From Haliclystus octoradiatus (taxonomy: Eukaryota > Cnidaria > Staurozoa > Stauromedusae > Haliclystidae): a stretch of 64,000 nt of DNA. Numbering within the stretch: the stretch's first letter is position 1; each line of letters starts with the position of its first letter. Of this stretch, positions 23,356 through 35,000 are shown one piece after another. The stretch spans positions 7,584,243 to 7,648,242 of the forward strand of contig OU744449.1 of the NCBI GenBank assembly GCA_916610825.1, written 5' to 3'. The notes beneath the pieces were generated by a model. The model made no database searches and was not told the DNA's origin. It saw only the letters and a list, made by a program, of their open reading frames with translations. A program made the translations under genes and the position numbers.

Positions 23356-23940
23356 TTATTTGCCATTCAGTAGCAAATGAATTTCTGTGTGCTGGCAACA
23401 TATATTGAATGGGTTGACCATGCAGTTTTTGTGCGAGTGTTCGTCCAACTTTATTACTGTAGAAGGTGTATTGCTGTAATTGAGTATATCTCTGCAGAGG
23501 GCATCATCATCTAGGATGCGGCATTTGAAAGACACTTGGATAATCTTTTTCATTGATTTCACCGTTGCTTCAATTTTGCCATTGCTCTGAGGGTAGCGTG
23601 GCGAAGAAGGTTTATGATTGACTTTCCATTGAATGAGGAAATCTTGAAACTTCTTGGAGGTGAATTGTGGACCGCCATTTGACCAAAACACATCAGGTGC
23701 TGCAGTTCTGCAGAATAAGTTGTGGTGTAGTGGTGTCTTTATCCATGTTGATGATGGTTGGCCACACAGTGAGACCATGATGAGGTAGTCTTTACCAGCA
23801 TGAGAACCAAAGTCAGCAGCAACTTCTTGAAAAGGACGTTGAGGTGTTGGCTTTTGGTATAATGTTTCAGGTGGATAAGATGGTAGGTGTTCTTGACAGA
23901 ATTGACAAGATGAGATCAATTTCCTCAAGGTCTGCATCAA
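23356..23940 (-). pseudogene. Integrase core (nested gypsy-type element)
   Basis: A 194-residue frame with CQFCQEHLPSYPPE (second half of the zinc-binding domain), then VAADFGSHAGKDYLIM (first Asp), VFWSNGGPQFTSKKFQDF (the second Asp appears changed: SDGG has become SNGG), and SPRYPQSNGKIEATVKSMKK (Glu). The Asp-to-Asn change at the second catalytic site would inactivate it. The tail continues in another frame at 22930-23313 with VRNRRFLRRR, a typical C-terminal block. Confidence 0.85.
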
Positions 23941-24407
23941 TTCCAGGCCAATAAAGTGTCAGACGAGCAGGTTCTTTGGTTCTAAAGATACAAGTGCAAT
24001 TATATTTTGCTCAAGCAATAGATCCAATTCTTCTTTCAATTTATCACGAAAGGTGAATGGTATTGATCTTGGTGTGGTGACGGAGAATGGTTTTGGATCA
24101 TCAGTTAAATTATTGTGGAATTGTTCACCATACATAGTTCTGATTGTACCATCAAGCATAATTGGATATGAAGAAATGATATTATCCGTGGATTTAATGC
24201 TTCCACGGATCCATCCATCTAATGGATTTAATTTAAGGCAATCTTGGCGGCCATTGTGATTTTCGCTGCCACCACAATATCCACACAATGATGTTGTTGT
24301 CTTCTTTGTTGAATTTTGAACAAAGCGATTTCCTTTTGTTACTGCTTTAACAATAGGTGCATAATTGTCCTCAATATTTGCTCTTCACAACAAATTCTAA
24401 CTGCATC

Positions 24408-24864
24408 TTAAAGAACCAACTTATCTTTTCGCAATAACTCTTCAATGGTATCCCCATCACTCAATCCAAGGACAATTTGATTTCTGAGATTAGCATTTGT
24501 ACAGGCATTGTTACAAAAATCACAGGTCTTTATCAAATCACGGATAGACACAAGGAAATCATCAAAAGACTCACCAGATTGTTGTGATCTTAAGCGAAGA
24601 TTTCGTCGCTCAATGGTGATGTTTATATGTCCTTTGATATATTTTTTCTTGAGCTTCAATTACTTTATCTACTGTTGATTTACCTTCATCAGATTGACCA
24701 AGGTTATTGCATGTATACGTTAACAGTATCTTTGCAGAAACATAAAGTAAGGATTTGAAGTTTTTTCTACATTGTTTGAATACTAAATGAGGAAACATCT
24801 GAATAGGCTGCCCAAAGTCTTTTCCATGCATCGAAATCTGAACCACGATCGATGTCCAAATCAA
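24408..24864 (-). pseudogene. gag fragments (nested gypsy-type element)
   Basis: Two overlapping frames (24610-24864 and 24408-24659). The second has ERRNLRLRSQQSGESFDDFL, then TCDFCNNACTNANLRNQIVL, a Gag segment shared with many invertebrate gypsy elements (GES.D.F...L..L...C.FC). The frameshift lies near 24640. It is followed by a pol N-terminal piece at 23959-24288 with CGYCGG and PRSIPFTFRDKLKEELDLLL, the entry to RT, after which RT is absent. Confidence 0.8.
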
Positions 24865-25068
24865 GTTTTTGCAAATATCCTTGTCTATAAGTGTAAGTCA
24901 TGCTTGATTATAGAGGACAAGAAAGATTGTAGTTAATTTTCAAGAGAAGTTGTGAATAACTACTCGCAGCGCCATGATGAGAATGAATGTATTTCATTAT
25001 TATGAGGACAATTACACATACAGTGAATACGAGGCCTACATCAATATGAGGCAATATCCTACAGATAT

Positions 25069-25445
25069 CATGTTGCAAACCGCAAACAAATGGAACTCCT
25101 GGTGCCGATATTCTAGCTTTTGAACACAATTTCTTAATTTTCGAATCTCCTGAACTATTTACACAATCCTTTAACCTATCATACGCAGCATACTTTGACA
25201 AGGAAACGGCATTCAACAATGAAGTTTTAATTCCAATTAATGTAGACTTGACTTCAAAGAGCAGTTCGTTGTATACCAAAAAGGCTGGTCCACAAAACAA
25301 TAACGGATTGCTGGCAGCCTTATGTTCTTCATCAAATCCCTTTAACTCGGTAACGGCAATGAATCTTTCCCAACACTCAGCACCATCTCCATCTCCAGAA
25401 TAAGGACTAATAACATTTGTAATCTTGATATGACTTGCCATTTCT
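25069..25445 (-). pseudogene. gag, N-terminal half (outer LTR element)
   Basis: Starts at MASHIKITNVISPYSGDGDG. The GDGD..ECWERF segment is a gag-like N-terminus. It continues through LSKYAAYDRLKDCVNSSGD and ends at FVCGLQHDI where the nested element is inserted. The upstream open frame to 25498 has no preferred start; I chose the ATG at 25441-25443 from the conserved-looking block. The other half is at 22325-22716. Confidence 0.75.
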
Positions 25446-25499
25446 GGTCCGTTAGCTTGTAAGATAATTATATGCGATTCACAAAATTCAACAATCAAA

Positions 25500-25852
25500 G
25501 AAACAATTCAATAACTTTCAAATTATGTATTCCAATAATAAATGTAACAAAATTTAAATAATAACTCTTAATGATCAATCCAAAATATGGTCATACGAAA
25601 TGCTAATAAGCTAACAATAAAACCTATTATCATCAAGGCCAAAATAAAAACATAACTGTCTTTAACTCCAAAACAGTATTCCCTACCCTAATCCCATTCA
25701 ACCAGTGAGTGCATAACATAGCGGAAATAATACTTCAAATTACCAACTTCATAACTTATTAAGGTAACATAATTACTACTACCCGCAATAGACGTCAATC
25801 AATAAATTATCACACAGTATGAAGTTGTAGATATAATAGATTTAATAGCTCA
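25500..25852. other. Non-coding, upstream edge of outer LTR element
   Basis: Expected place of that element's 5' LTR and leader, but I could not match it to a second copy within the window. Confidence 0.4.
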
Positions 25853-27100
25853 GGCTCATATTTAAGCCTGGTCTGCATTCCACATCGTGGTCTACAGGCT
25901 ACAGCCACAAATCACAAGGCTAATCTTTACACGCGTGTCAATTCAAGGCAAACATTGCAAGGTACACAACTACATATAGCTTAAAACATATCAATATCAT
26001 ATAATTTACATAGACTGTCATCGAATAATACTTACCGCAGACTTTTACAATTGCCTGGGTAGAGCTGAAAAGTTGAAAAGCTTTCTTTGAATTCCTCAAT
26101 ATTTTGCAGCCATCGTAGCATCATAGCTAGCATTTAACAATCAAATCTAGCTAATGACGAATCACATTGTTTTCCAATCGATGTTATTCCGATAAGCTCG
26201 TTTTTTCCGTTTATTAAACAAATAAATTGTATATCTGTTGTATACGGTATCGTCCTCAACATAAAACTTAATAATATAGCTACATTCTTTAAATCTCATA
26301 TCAAATCATCTACTTTCAAATTTACGTCTGTAGTATGAAAGGCGTGGATTCACGATGCCGTTTTAGATACATAATGCTTGAAACACATATCAATGTATTC
26401 GTCATCAACCAGAGGGATACATGACCGGCTTCATTTTTAAAATAAATAAATCCAAGTTGTGAAAAACCAATGAAAACTGTTTCCTTTTCCAACAACAATC
26501 ATTTCTCAGACTGAAGCGCTAATTAAACAGTTTCGCACTTCAATGAATTTCCATTGCCTCGTAAATACCAAACAGTACGATCCTTTGTTTCGTGACTTTG
26601 ACTAATAATTTCTGTATTGCGTGGTCATCGTAGCTCGTAAACATACAAAAACACATATATTTATATGAAAGTGAAAGAAATAAGATGTATTACCATTTGA
26701 TCTTTAATTTGGAAACTATATAATCAGAAATTATTATCGGAAAATGATTCCGAATAGAACGTTATCAAATTTGTAAACAAATCAGCGTTATGGAAATTAA
26801 ATTTCGGTAATATAAAATATTTGCTGATAATCACAGCCAGTAGTTTCACTGCAATGAAAAGGAATAGAATATAGAAACATCTGCCATACTAACTTCTATT
26901 TCGTCAGTGAAAACAAATAAGTTAAAATATATAAAAAAGTACGTGACTGTAATCAACGAAATAAAATGTAAAGAAATAATAAATAGTTTCCTATTCTGAA
27001 ACGAATAATTATTGAAATTATTCAAGGCTGTGCCGGTGTTGGCAGGTGATCAAACAGAATTTAATTCAGACTAACCCCCGAAAAATCATAAATGATACTG

Positions 27101-27105
<5 letters not shown>
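25853..27105. repeat. Dispersed repeat unit, copy 2
   Basis: Matches 1-1160 almost base for base, beginning GCTCATATTTAAGCCTGG and ending CCCCCGAAAAATCATAAATG just before the AAT array. It carries one insertion of about 110 bp relative to copy 1, at about 26218-26325. The minus-strand mini-frame with splice donor (about 26045-26135) is unchanged. Confidence 0.92.
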
Positions 27106-27994
<889 letters not shown>

Positions 27995-28023
27995 GGATAA
28001 GCGTCCTCAAAGGTGTACAATTT

Positions 28024-28325
28024 AAAACAAAAGTCAATACCAACAATGCATGTTTATTACAACAACGTTTCGATTGATTCAAATCAATCATTTTCAAGTT
28101 ACTATAGGTAAATAATTAAAATAAATACAAACTTCAAGATAAAATCTTTTAATTTATAGGGTTGATAAAAATATGTTTATTCCCAAGGTGCTAAAATTGA
28201 TTACGAAACTAACTAATTAAAACTTTAAAAATATTTAAAATATTTAAAAAAAACAATAAGGGAAATCAGAACTCTTTTATTTAAAAACAAAAGCCTTTAT
28301 CGAGTCTTTTTGAGCCTTTATCCGT
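28024..28325 (+). repeat. 5' inverted terminal repeat of PLE copy B
   Basis: Reverse complement of 30680-30970. It contains the complement of the tail hairpin (8-bp perfect stem GATTGATT / AATCAATC) and of the last coding bases (GACTCGATAAAGGC), showing that a 3' end was copied in inverted orientation to the 5' side. Confidence 0.93.
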
Positions 28326-28364
28326 ATATTAAAACGCCCCAATGAACTGCACAATTTCCGGAGA

Positions 28365-29594
28365 TTGGAGAAATGCAGTAGGAGAGTTATCAACTGTGAG
28401 GGTGCCATTGAATTTTTACGTCTTTGTCAAAATCTTGGCTTAACACCAACCTTTGCGAAAGTTGACGCGACTAGATCAAGAAGATGGAAATACCCATCAC
28501 AAGAATACCAAGAAAAAATCATCAAAGATGAAATCAGACATAAAGCGCAAGAGCTACGCAGGATCCGAAATGAACAGACAAGTATTCTTAAATCACTGGA
28601 AGGTAACATATCAAGTTACTTATATTATTGCATCATACACAAGCTACATAAAATAAAGAAACGCCAAAGAGAATCAGTATTAAAGAACCATTTAAGTAAG
28701 ATAAGAAGATTGATATCCGCCAAAAACGACCCGAATAAGCATATTACGAATTTGTCATCCTACCATCTAAGCTTTTTTGAGATGTTGGTACTGTCACGTG
28801 GATTAAAGTTCGCGCTACCACGTCGATCGACGAAAAGAGACGAATTATCGATAATGGCCGAATTTGAGAAAGGTTTTTGGTTGGCAAGAGAGAACATCAA
28901 TGAACAAGATAAAGATCTAACAGCGTCTACACTCAAATCATTTGCTCTCAATTATGCCAGATTACAAGGACCATCAGCATCAAAATCATTACTTCGAGCG
29001 GTACGCTCTCTGAAGACCAAGGACGACATAGTGGTTACTAAACCAGATAAAGGTAATGGTGTGATAATCATGGATAAAGATAAATATACAACCTTATTAT
29101 CTGAGGCATCGGTTGATCTAGGAGATAAATTTAGAATCTACAAAGCAAAGAGAGGCAGAGGCAGGCCCGCTAAAATAGACCATCCTTTATTAAAAAAAGA
29201 ACGAGAAATTACGAAATTGCTGAAAACAGTTTTACCAACAAAGCTAGCAGCAGATCTGTGTCCTAAGGGATCTCGCCTAGCACATTTATACGGGCTACAG
29301 AAAACATATAAAACACCGCTGAAGATGCGACCTGTACTTTCTGCAATTAATACCTACAATAATAAACTTGCTAAGTGGCTTGACGAGAAGCTTAAACCTC
29401 TCTCGATAAACGAATATACTATAGACGATATTTTTCAGTTTGCTTCTGACATCCAAAAACTTGAAATACAAGGCAATCAAAAATTAGTTTCATTTGATGT
29501 TTCAAGCCTTTTCACAAATGTACCACTTGATGAAACTTTGGACATTCTGGTTAGTAGAGCATTTGACAATAACTGGTTTAACAAAAACTTATGA
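28365..29594 (+). CDS. PLE copy B, N-terminal region and RT up to motif A
   Basis: About 409 residues. The frame is open upstream of the first start codon, back to about 28311, so the true start is uncertain. The N-terminal third is basic and helical. TKPDKGNGVIIMDKDKY (about residues 225-241) and LYGLQKTYKTPLKMRPVLSA are the PLE-specific N-terminal RT motifs, AKWLDEKLKPLSINEYT follows, and VSFDVSSLFTNVPLDETLDI is motif A with its catalytic aspartate. The frame then stops at a TGA after NNWFNKNL, and the remaining RT lies in the +1 overlapping frame. One indel in an A-rich stretch explains this; programmed frameshifting is possible but unsupported. Confidence 0.85.
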   Translation: MEKCSRRVINCEGAIEFLRLCQNLGLTPTFAKVDATRSRRWKYPSQEYQEKIIKDEIRHKAQELRRIRNEQTSILKSLEGNISSYLYYCIIHKLHKIKKRQRESVLKNHLSKIRRLISAKNDPNKHITNLSSYHLSFFEMLVLSRGLKFALPRRSTKRDELSIMAEFEKGFWLARENINEQDKDLTASTLKSFALNYARLQGPSASKSLLRAVRSLKTKDDIVVTKPDKGNGVIIMDKDKYTTLLSEASVDLGDKFRIYKAKRGRGRPAKIDHPLLKKEREITKLLKTVLPTKLAADLCPKGSRLAHLYGLQKTYKTPLKMRPVLSAINTYNNKLAKWLDEKLKPLSINEYTIDDIFQFASDIQKLEIQGNQKLVSFDVSSLFTNVPLDETLDILVSRAFDNNWFNKNL

Positions 29595-30714
29595 TCTTAA
29601 TCTAACAAAAGAAGACCTCACTTTACTATTACAAGCAAGTACAAAAAAGCAGCTATTTCAATTTAATAACATTCTTTATAAACAAATAGATGGTGTCGCG
29701 ATGGGGTCACCTTTAGGACCTTTAATCGCAAATACATTTATGTGCCATATGGAATCTATTTTACAAGAAAAGAATCTTCTTCCTTCTATCTATAGGAGAT
29801 ATGTTGATGACACTTTCGTGATTTTAGAAAATAAGAACGTTGCCGATGATCTTTTAGAACAATTTAATCTCGTCCACCCTGCTATGAAATTTACAATGGA
29901 AATTGAGAAGGATATGACGTTACCTTTTGTTGGAATTTTAATCACAAATAATAGCCCTAAATTATCTACTACTATATATTGTAAGCCTACAGACAAAGGC
30001 CTGTTAACACATTTCAATAGTCATGTCGACAACAGATACAAAATCGGACTTTTAAAAACAATTGCTACTAGAGCGTTAAAGATTTGTTCTAGCGAGGAAG
30101 CTTTTAAATTAGAATTAGTTAGACTTAAATATGTTTTTAGTAATCTTCAATACCCAGTTCCGCTTTTAAACTCAATTTTATCCAAATTTGTTTTTAATCA
30201 AAATATTATAACTGTAAATAGTGTAAATAATAAGACTGATTCTGTTAAGATTGTAAATATTTCATTACCTTTTAAAGATCAGCGATCATCGAATACCGTA
30301 CGCAAAGAGCTTAGTTTTCTTAATTGTAAAATAGATGTCAGTTTTAGACCAATTTTTAAAAGTAAAAAGTTAATCGACGATCTTCGACATAAAGAGAAAA
30401 AACCGGATTTGCTTATGAAGCACTGCATAGTGTACGAATACAAATGGTGTTTTTGCGATGCAAACTATGTCGGCTACACTTGCCGACACTTACACGAACG
30501 CATCTCAGAACATGGACGGGAAATGAGCTCTGCAATTGGGAAACATCAGGTTACCGCTCATTCAATTAAGGAGTGCAGTATGGCCAATTTTGAAATCCTA
30601 CGTCAATGTAAAAATAAATTTGACTGCTTAATTTATGAAATGCTATTCATACAAAAAATGAATCCGTCCCTGAACACTCAAAAAGACTCGATAAAGGCTT
30701 TTGTTTTTAAATAA
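29494..30714 (+). CDS. PLE copy B, RT motifs B to E and GIY-YIG endonuclease
   Basis: The second frame of the same protein; meaningful similarity begins near 29590. Motif B is DGVAMGSPLGPLIAN, motif C is YRRYVDDTFVI with both aspartates present, followed by FTMEIEKDMTLPFVGI and THFNSHVDNRYKIG. The C-terminus is a GIY-YIG nuclease: YEYKWCFCDANYVGYT, then RHLHERISEH, then FDCLIYEMLFIQK with its catalytic glutamate, ending LNTQKDSIKAF. All catalytic residues I can check are intact, unlike the other PLE copies here. It ends at the start of the 3' inverted repeat. Confidence 0.9.
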   Translation: MMFQAFSQMYHLMKLWTFWLVEHLTITGLTKTYDLNLTKEDLTLLLQASTKKQLFQFNNILYKQIDGVAMGSPLGPLIANTFMCHMESILQEKNLLPSIYRRYVDDTFVILENKNVADDLLEQFNLVHPAMKFTMEIEKDMTLPFVGILITNNSPKLSTTIYCKPTDKGLLTHFNSHVDNRYKIGLLKTIATRALKICSSEEAFKLELVRLKYVFSNLQYPVPLLNSILSKFVFNQNIITVNSVNNKTDSVKIVNISLPFKDQRSSNTVRKELSFLNCKIDVSFRPIFKSKKLIDDLRHKEKKPDLLMKHCIVYEYKWCFCDANYVGYTCRHLHERISEHGREMSSAIGKHQVTAHSIKECSMANFEILRQCKNKFDCLIYEMLFIQKMNPSLNTQKDSIKAFVFK

Positions 30715-30969
30715 AAGAGTTCTGATTTCCCTTATTGTTTTTTTTTAAATATTTTAAATATTTTTAAAGTTTTAATTAGTTAGTTTCGTAATCAATTTTA
30801 GCACCTTGGGAATAAACATATTTTTATCAATCCTATAAATTAAAAGATTTTATCTTGAAGTTTGTATTTATTTTAATTATTTACCTATAGTAACTTGAAA
30901 ATGATTAATTTGAATCAATCGAAACGTTGTTGTAATAAAAATACATTGTTGGTATTGACTTTTGTTATA

Positions 30970-30970
<1 letters not shown>
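30680..30970 (+). repeat. 3' terminal repeat and tail of PLE copy B
   Basis: Begins inside the last codons and ends with ACTTTTGTTATAAAATAAT, running into AAT repeats. At 30893-30940 a TTGAAAA / hairpin / GAAACG / GTA order resembles a degenerate hammerhead core; the CUGANGA box is not intact. Confidence 0.85.
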
Positions 30971-31492
<522 letters not shown>

Positions 31493-31550
31493 AATAAGGC
31501 ATTTATGTAGCACCTATATCATTGTGTTCTAGGCGCTGTAAATATGCTGT
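31493..31550 (-). repeat. SINE-like 3' end
   Basis: On the minus strand: TTACAGCGCCTAGAACACAA ... CATAAATGCC and then (ATT)n. It shares AGCGCCTAGAA and the TAAATG spacing with the tail at 10104-10176. The body of the element further right is not recognisable. Confidence 0.5.
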
Positions 31551-31781
31551 TCAACTAAATCTAAATGTTATTTTGAAGCAAGTCATTTCTATTGTACGTA
31601 GCCACTTGCACGCATAATCATTCTAGTCATTTATAGACACAGTTTTACATGCGAATGCTAACAAAGGAAAATGCAAACCCAGCGTCTGTAATTCCTTTTG
31701 ATATGTCTATGTTTGGATATGGCTCAATGTTAGTAAATACCATAGATGCAGTTTTATAATAATCATTACTAGTAATCTTCT

Positions 31782-32041
31782 CTATTTTCTCATGATCTTT
31801 AAACTAAAAATTTCCAATGAATAATACAATCCTTTCCAAGAATTCCAAATTATTCCACGACCATAAGTGACAACTGGTACATGACTGTAAAGTCCATTAG
31901 GATGACAAGCAAAGCATTTCCCAAACCACCACCCACCTGGGTACACCACAGCACAATTACGATGGTCATAAATGTCATTGTCACGATCAAATGTAGTAAA
32001 GTTCCTTCCATTTTGATACGCCATATCATCACCAGCTGTAC
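31782..32041 (-). CDS. PAN-FReD gene, terminal FReD exon
   Basis: Starts after TATTATAG. It encodes TAGDDMAYQNGRNFTTFDRD and NDIYDHRNCAVVYPGGWWFG, then CHPNGLYS and WNSWKGLYYSLEIFSLKIMR, stop TAG. DRDND with the NCA cysteine is the calcium site of FReDs; GGWW, NGLY and the final W-x-x-W-K-G-x-x-Y-S-L are hallmark residues. The only difference from common FReDs is a YDHR insertion-like spacing before NCA. Confidence 0.9.
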
Positions 32042-35000
32042 CTATAATAGGACAACATAATTTGATTGGTAGGAAAGCATCAATACAGTGCTCGATGCAG
32101 ATATGCAGAGCAGTAAAGAGATATAGTCAAAGATTATAAACGTTGTCTCTGTTTCTCAGAGATTCACGTGATACTCTGTGTAGTGGAAGGAGAAAACGCC
32201 TAACATTCGACTTTATCTCTATATAGAGAAACATCATATTAATTTATAGACAGTAAGACAGTAACCACCAGATTCAGTAATAACCTTTCATTTTAGAAAC
32301 AGAAAATGCATAAACTCAACTGAAATATCAAAGCCTATCTGGCAACTTAAAGACAATCAAAGTAATTACAACATCAAATGGTCAACTCTTTCGAATGCCC
32401 TGGCTTAAACAACCAAACACAAAAAATTGCGATCTCTGTCTTACAGAAAAATACGTGATAATATTCCTTAATAAAATCTTATTTAAAAAAAAGACTGAAA
32501 TTACATCAAAATGTAGACAGGAGAATAAGTTTTACATTTCAAAAATTTAACATAGCACATTTTTCACGGTACCGCTTGAACAACAAACAATACAGAATAA
32601 CCAGTAATCATTTTAAAAGTTAAAAATATATTTAAATACAATATAGCCCTCTTTTTATGTATCCAGAAGTTATAGTGTTTTCCATTGAATAGACTATTGG
32701 CTTATGATCACTCCGGAGTGAAACTTGAAGTAGCAAATATGACTGTCTGATTCTCTGACTGATATTAGTATCTAAGCTCTGCTATATATTTATTTCATTA
32801 TTTTAAATTAATTTATATTGAGTTAGGTACAGCATTTAAATTTCATATTATCAATACATAAATTATATAGCTTTGTTATGTCTGTGAAGCTATTCAAATG
32901 TCTCAAGAACTACACAATATATCAACTGAAGGAAATATTTAAAAACTTTTATTAGTTACAACATTTTGTCAACTCTTGCATCCTACAAATGCTTCGATTT
33001 ACGTATTAGTGTCTTCATTTTTATGAAGACGGCGTTAGATTTCAAGTGCACGCAAGTTTTCGTAATTAATAATTGTAATTTCATCTCAATGTTTGTCCGA
33101 AATAACATGGCCGTCAACAGGCAAGCACTCGTTCTTAAGAGGTGTATGTCAATGATATATGTATGTAGTAGCATTCATAATGATTGAAATGAAGATTTTT
33201 ATTAAAACGGCGATGAAATTCTGCAACATTTATCATTTTGTACCTGAATATCCATTGATTGTTAATTTGAAATTTTCATCTGATGGGCCAAGAATGAAAG
33301 TAGAATATGTAGCATGCTTCATCTCTATTCCATCTGACATTTCAAAACGTATCATGTATTCTCCATTTTTAGTTATCTGATGAATGTATTCATTTCCAAG
33401 CCAAAATTCTGTCTCAAGAACACCAAACCCATATCTGTATTCTTCCCAATTACGATAAAAATCAACCGAGCCATCAATTCGTCTTTGGATATGGATCCAA
33501 ACTGGAGAGCGATCAAAAATATAGAAATATAAATAAACTAAGTGTTATAATAATAATTTCCCGTTGTATAAAATGCAGAACAATCATTCCTCGGAGCATT
33601 TTTCGGCGAAATTTCGTTTGTTGATGCTCAATACTTCAGATCTAGAAACAAGCTATTTTTCTATTGTTCTCTATTGCTAGTGGAAAAACTGCTGCAAATA
33701 CGAAAGTTTCATTTTTATTGATATATCTAGAATATTGCTAATTAAGCAAAACGAAACCAATGGATTGATATTAAAATCGTATTATCTTTCCTATATGTGC
33801 AAGATTAAATAATGACACAATCAATATAATGTAGAATCTCTTTATTATAATAAGAGTAGGCTGTGTCTGCTGACATTAAGGGAGAGATGCTAAGGGCTAC
33901 TATGGCCGTTAGTCAGAGCTCTTTGATACAACAGACACGACCGTACAGTAAGACAACAAGGGGTAAAAGAGAATGGTTAGGTGGTACAGTTTACACACAT
34001 ATAGATTAACAGGAAATGAATAACAATAGACAATTGTACAATGACGTGAATGCAATATTAAACCACTACACCTATAATCAATGCATTAGGATAGTCGTGG
34101 CTCAATATTATAATCGAACTGAGAAAATATTAGCAGTTTATTAACAAAGGAAACGTTTAATTTTTTCTTATAGAAGCATTCCGATCTGATGTGGTAGCTT
34201 TTTTTGTCGAAGTTCCGAACTTTTCAGAACTTGAGCATTTGAAACAAACTATAATTAAATTTTAGCGTTCCCTGGTAGATGCAAAAAACAAACAGTTCGA
34301 GAATAATTTTGGCATGCAAAAATAATTAGTTTCAAACTCAATTGAAGTTGAGAATCTAAAAGAGCGCCAATAAGCTGGTAGATGTTGACTACGTGCTGTG
34401 GCTTACGCACCATGAATCAAAAACTAAGTTAAAATCCTGTACAAACCCGTGAAGTTGAAATCAGCCTGTAAAAATCAGGTGAAAGTATTAATTGATTGTT
34501 GGAATCCTGTGAAGATCGTGTGAAGCTATTATATCATGTAATTTTCCTTTGCTTGCCTGTAAAAAATACATCTTACGATATATTTTTTACAAATAAAAAA
34601 TGAATGAATAAATGGAACTGCCGAAAATAGCTGTGTGTTAGATTTATATATGCCAGCGACAATTCCCTATAAAATTTGGAGGGAAGAATCTTCATATTGG
34701 TATAATGAAAATACATCGTGCATCATTAGCAATTAAGTAATGTTAGCATATCAATGGAAATAGCAGGCAAGTATAATTTTGTAAATATTGCAATTACGAT
34801 ATACCGTGAGTTGGAAATATATATAATTTTTTTTTATACAATATAGGTATAGCAAATTTCCGCTAAATTTAATCAAGAAATGTCAGTACATTTATGAAAT
34901 AGTATCGCTAAGCAGATTGTAGATCATATGCCTACAAACAAAAAGTACATGCTAATTACATGGAATATAACATGTTTGTAGGATAATTTACCAGAAAACA

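Larger units (their letters stand above)
22717..25063 (-). mobile_element. Nested gypsy-type LTR element, internally deleted
   Basis: Short LTRs at 22717-22803 (87 bp) and 24975-25063 (89 bp) start TG and end CCTACA. Perfect 5-bp target duplication GATAT on both sides (22712-22716; 25064-25068). Minus-strand PBS TGGCGCTGCGAG directly abuts the 5' LTR, and a purine tract (AAGGGAAGA) precedes the 3' LTR. Order: gag fragments, N-terminal pol, integrase, integrase tail. RT and RNase H are missing, so it cannot be autonomous. Same broad type (TGGCGC primer site, RNRRFLR tail) as the element at 47425-52538. Confidence 0.92.
20663..25498 (-). mobile_element. Old LTR retrotransposon split by a nested element
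   Basis: Minus-strand element with gag at 25069-25445, continuing at 22325-22716 on the other side of the inserted element at 22717-25063. The aspartic protease follows (22220-22330, ALIDTGCSQSVA), then an RT remnant (21205-21477) and RNase H-like sequence (20663-21121). Between protease and RT most of the polymerase is deleted or unreadable. I could not identify its own LTRs. The RT (RLGFGLNVA) and RNase H (CDAS...ENAHINMTEIDAV...IKTDSA) belong to a retrotransposon type common in invertebrates that I recognise only as gypsy-like. Confidence 0.75.

Noticed and set aside
24908-25068. C-terminal extension of the outer gag frame into hydrophobic sequence
   Set aside because: This stretch is the inserted element's LTR read in gag frame, not real Gag sequence.
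28365-30714. Programmed ribosomal frameshift joining the two PLE frames
   Set aside because: No slippery heptamer plus structure is evident; a one-base indel in an A-rich stretch explains it more simply. Kept only as a possibility.
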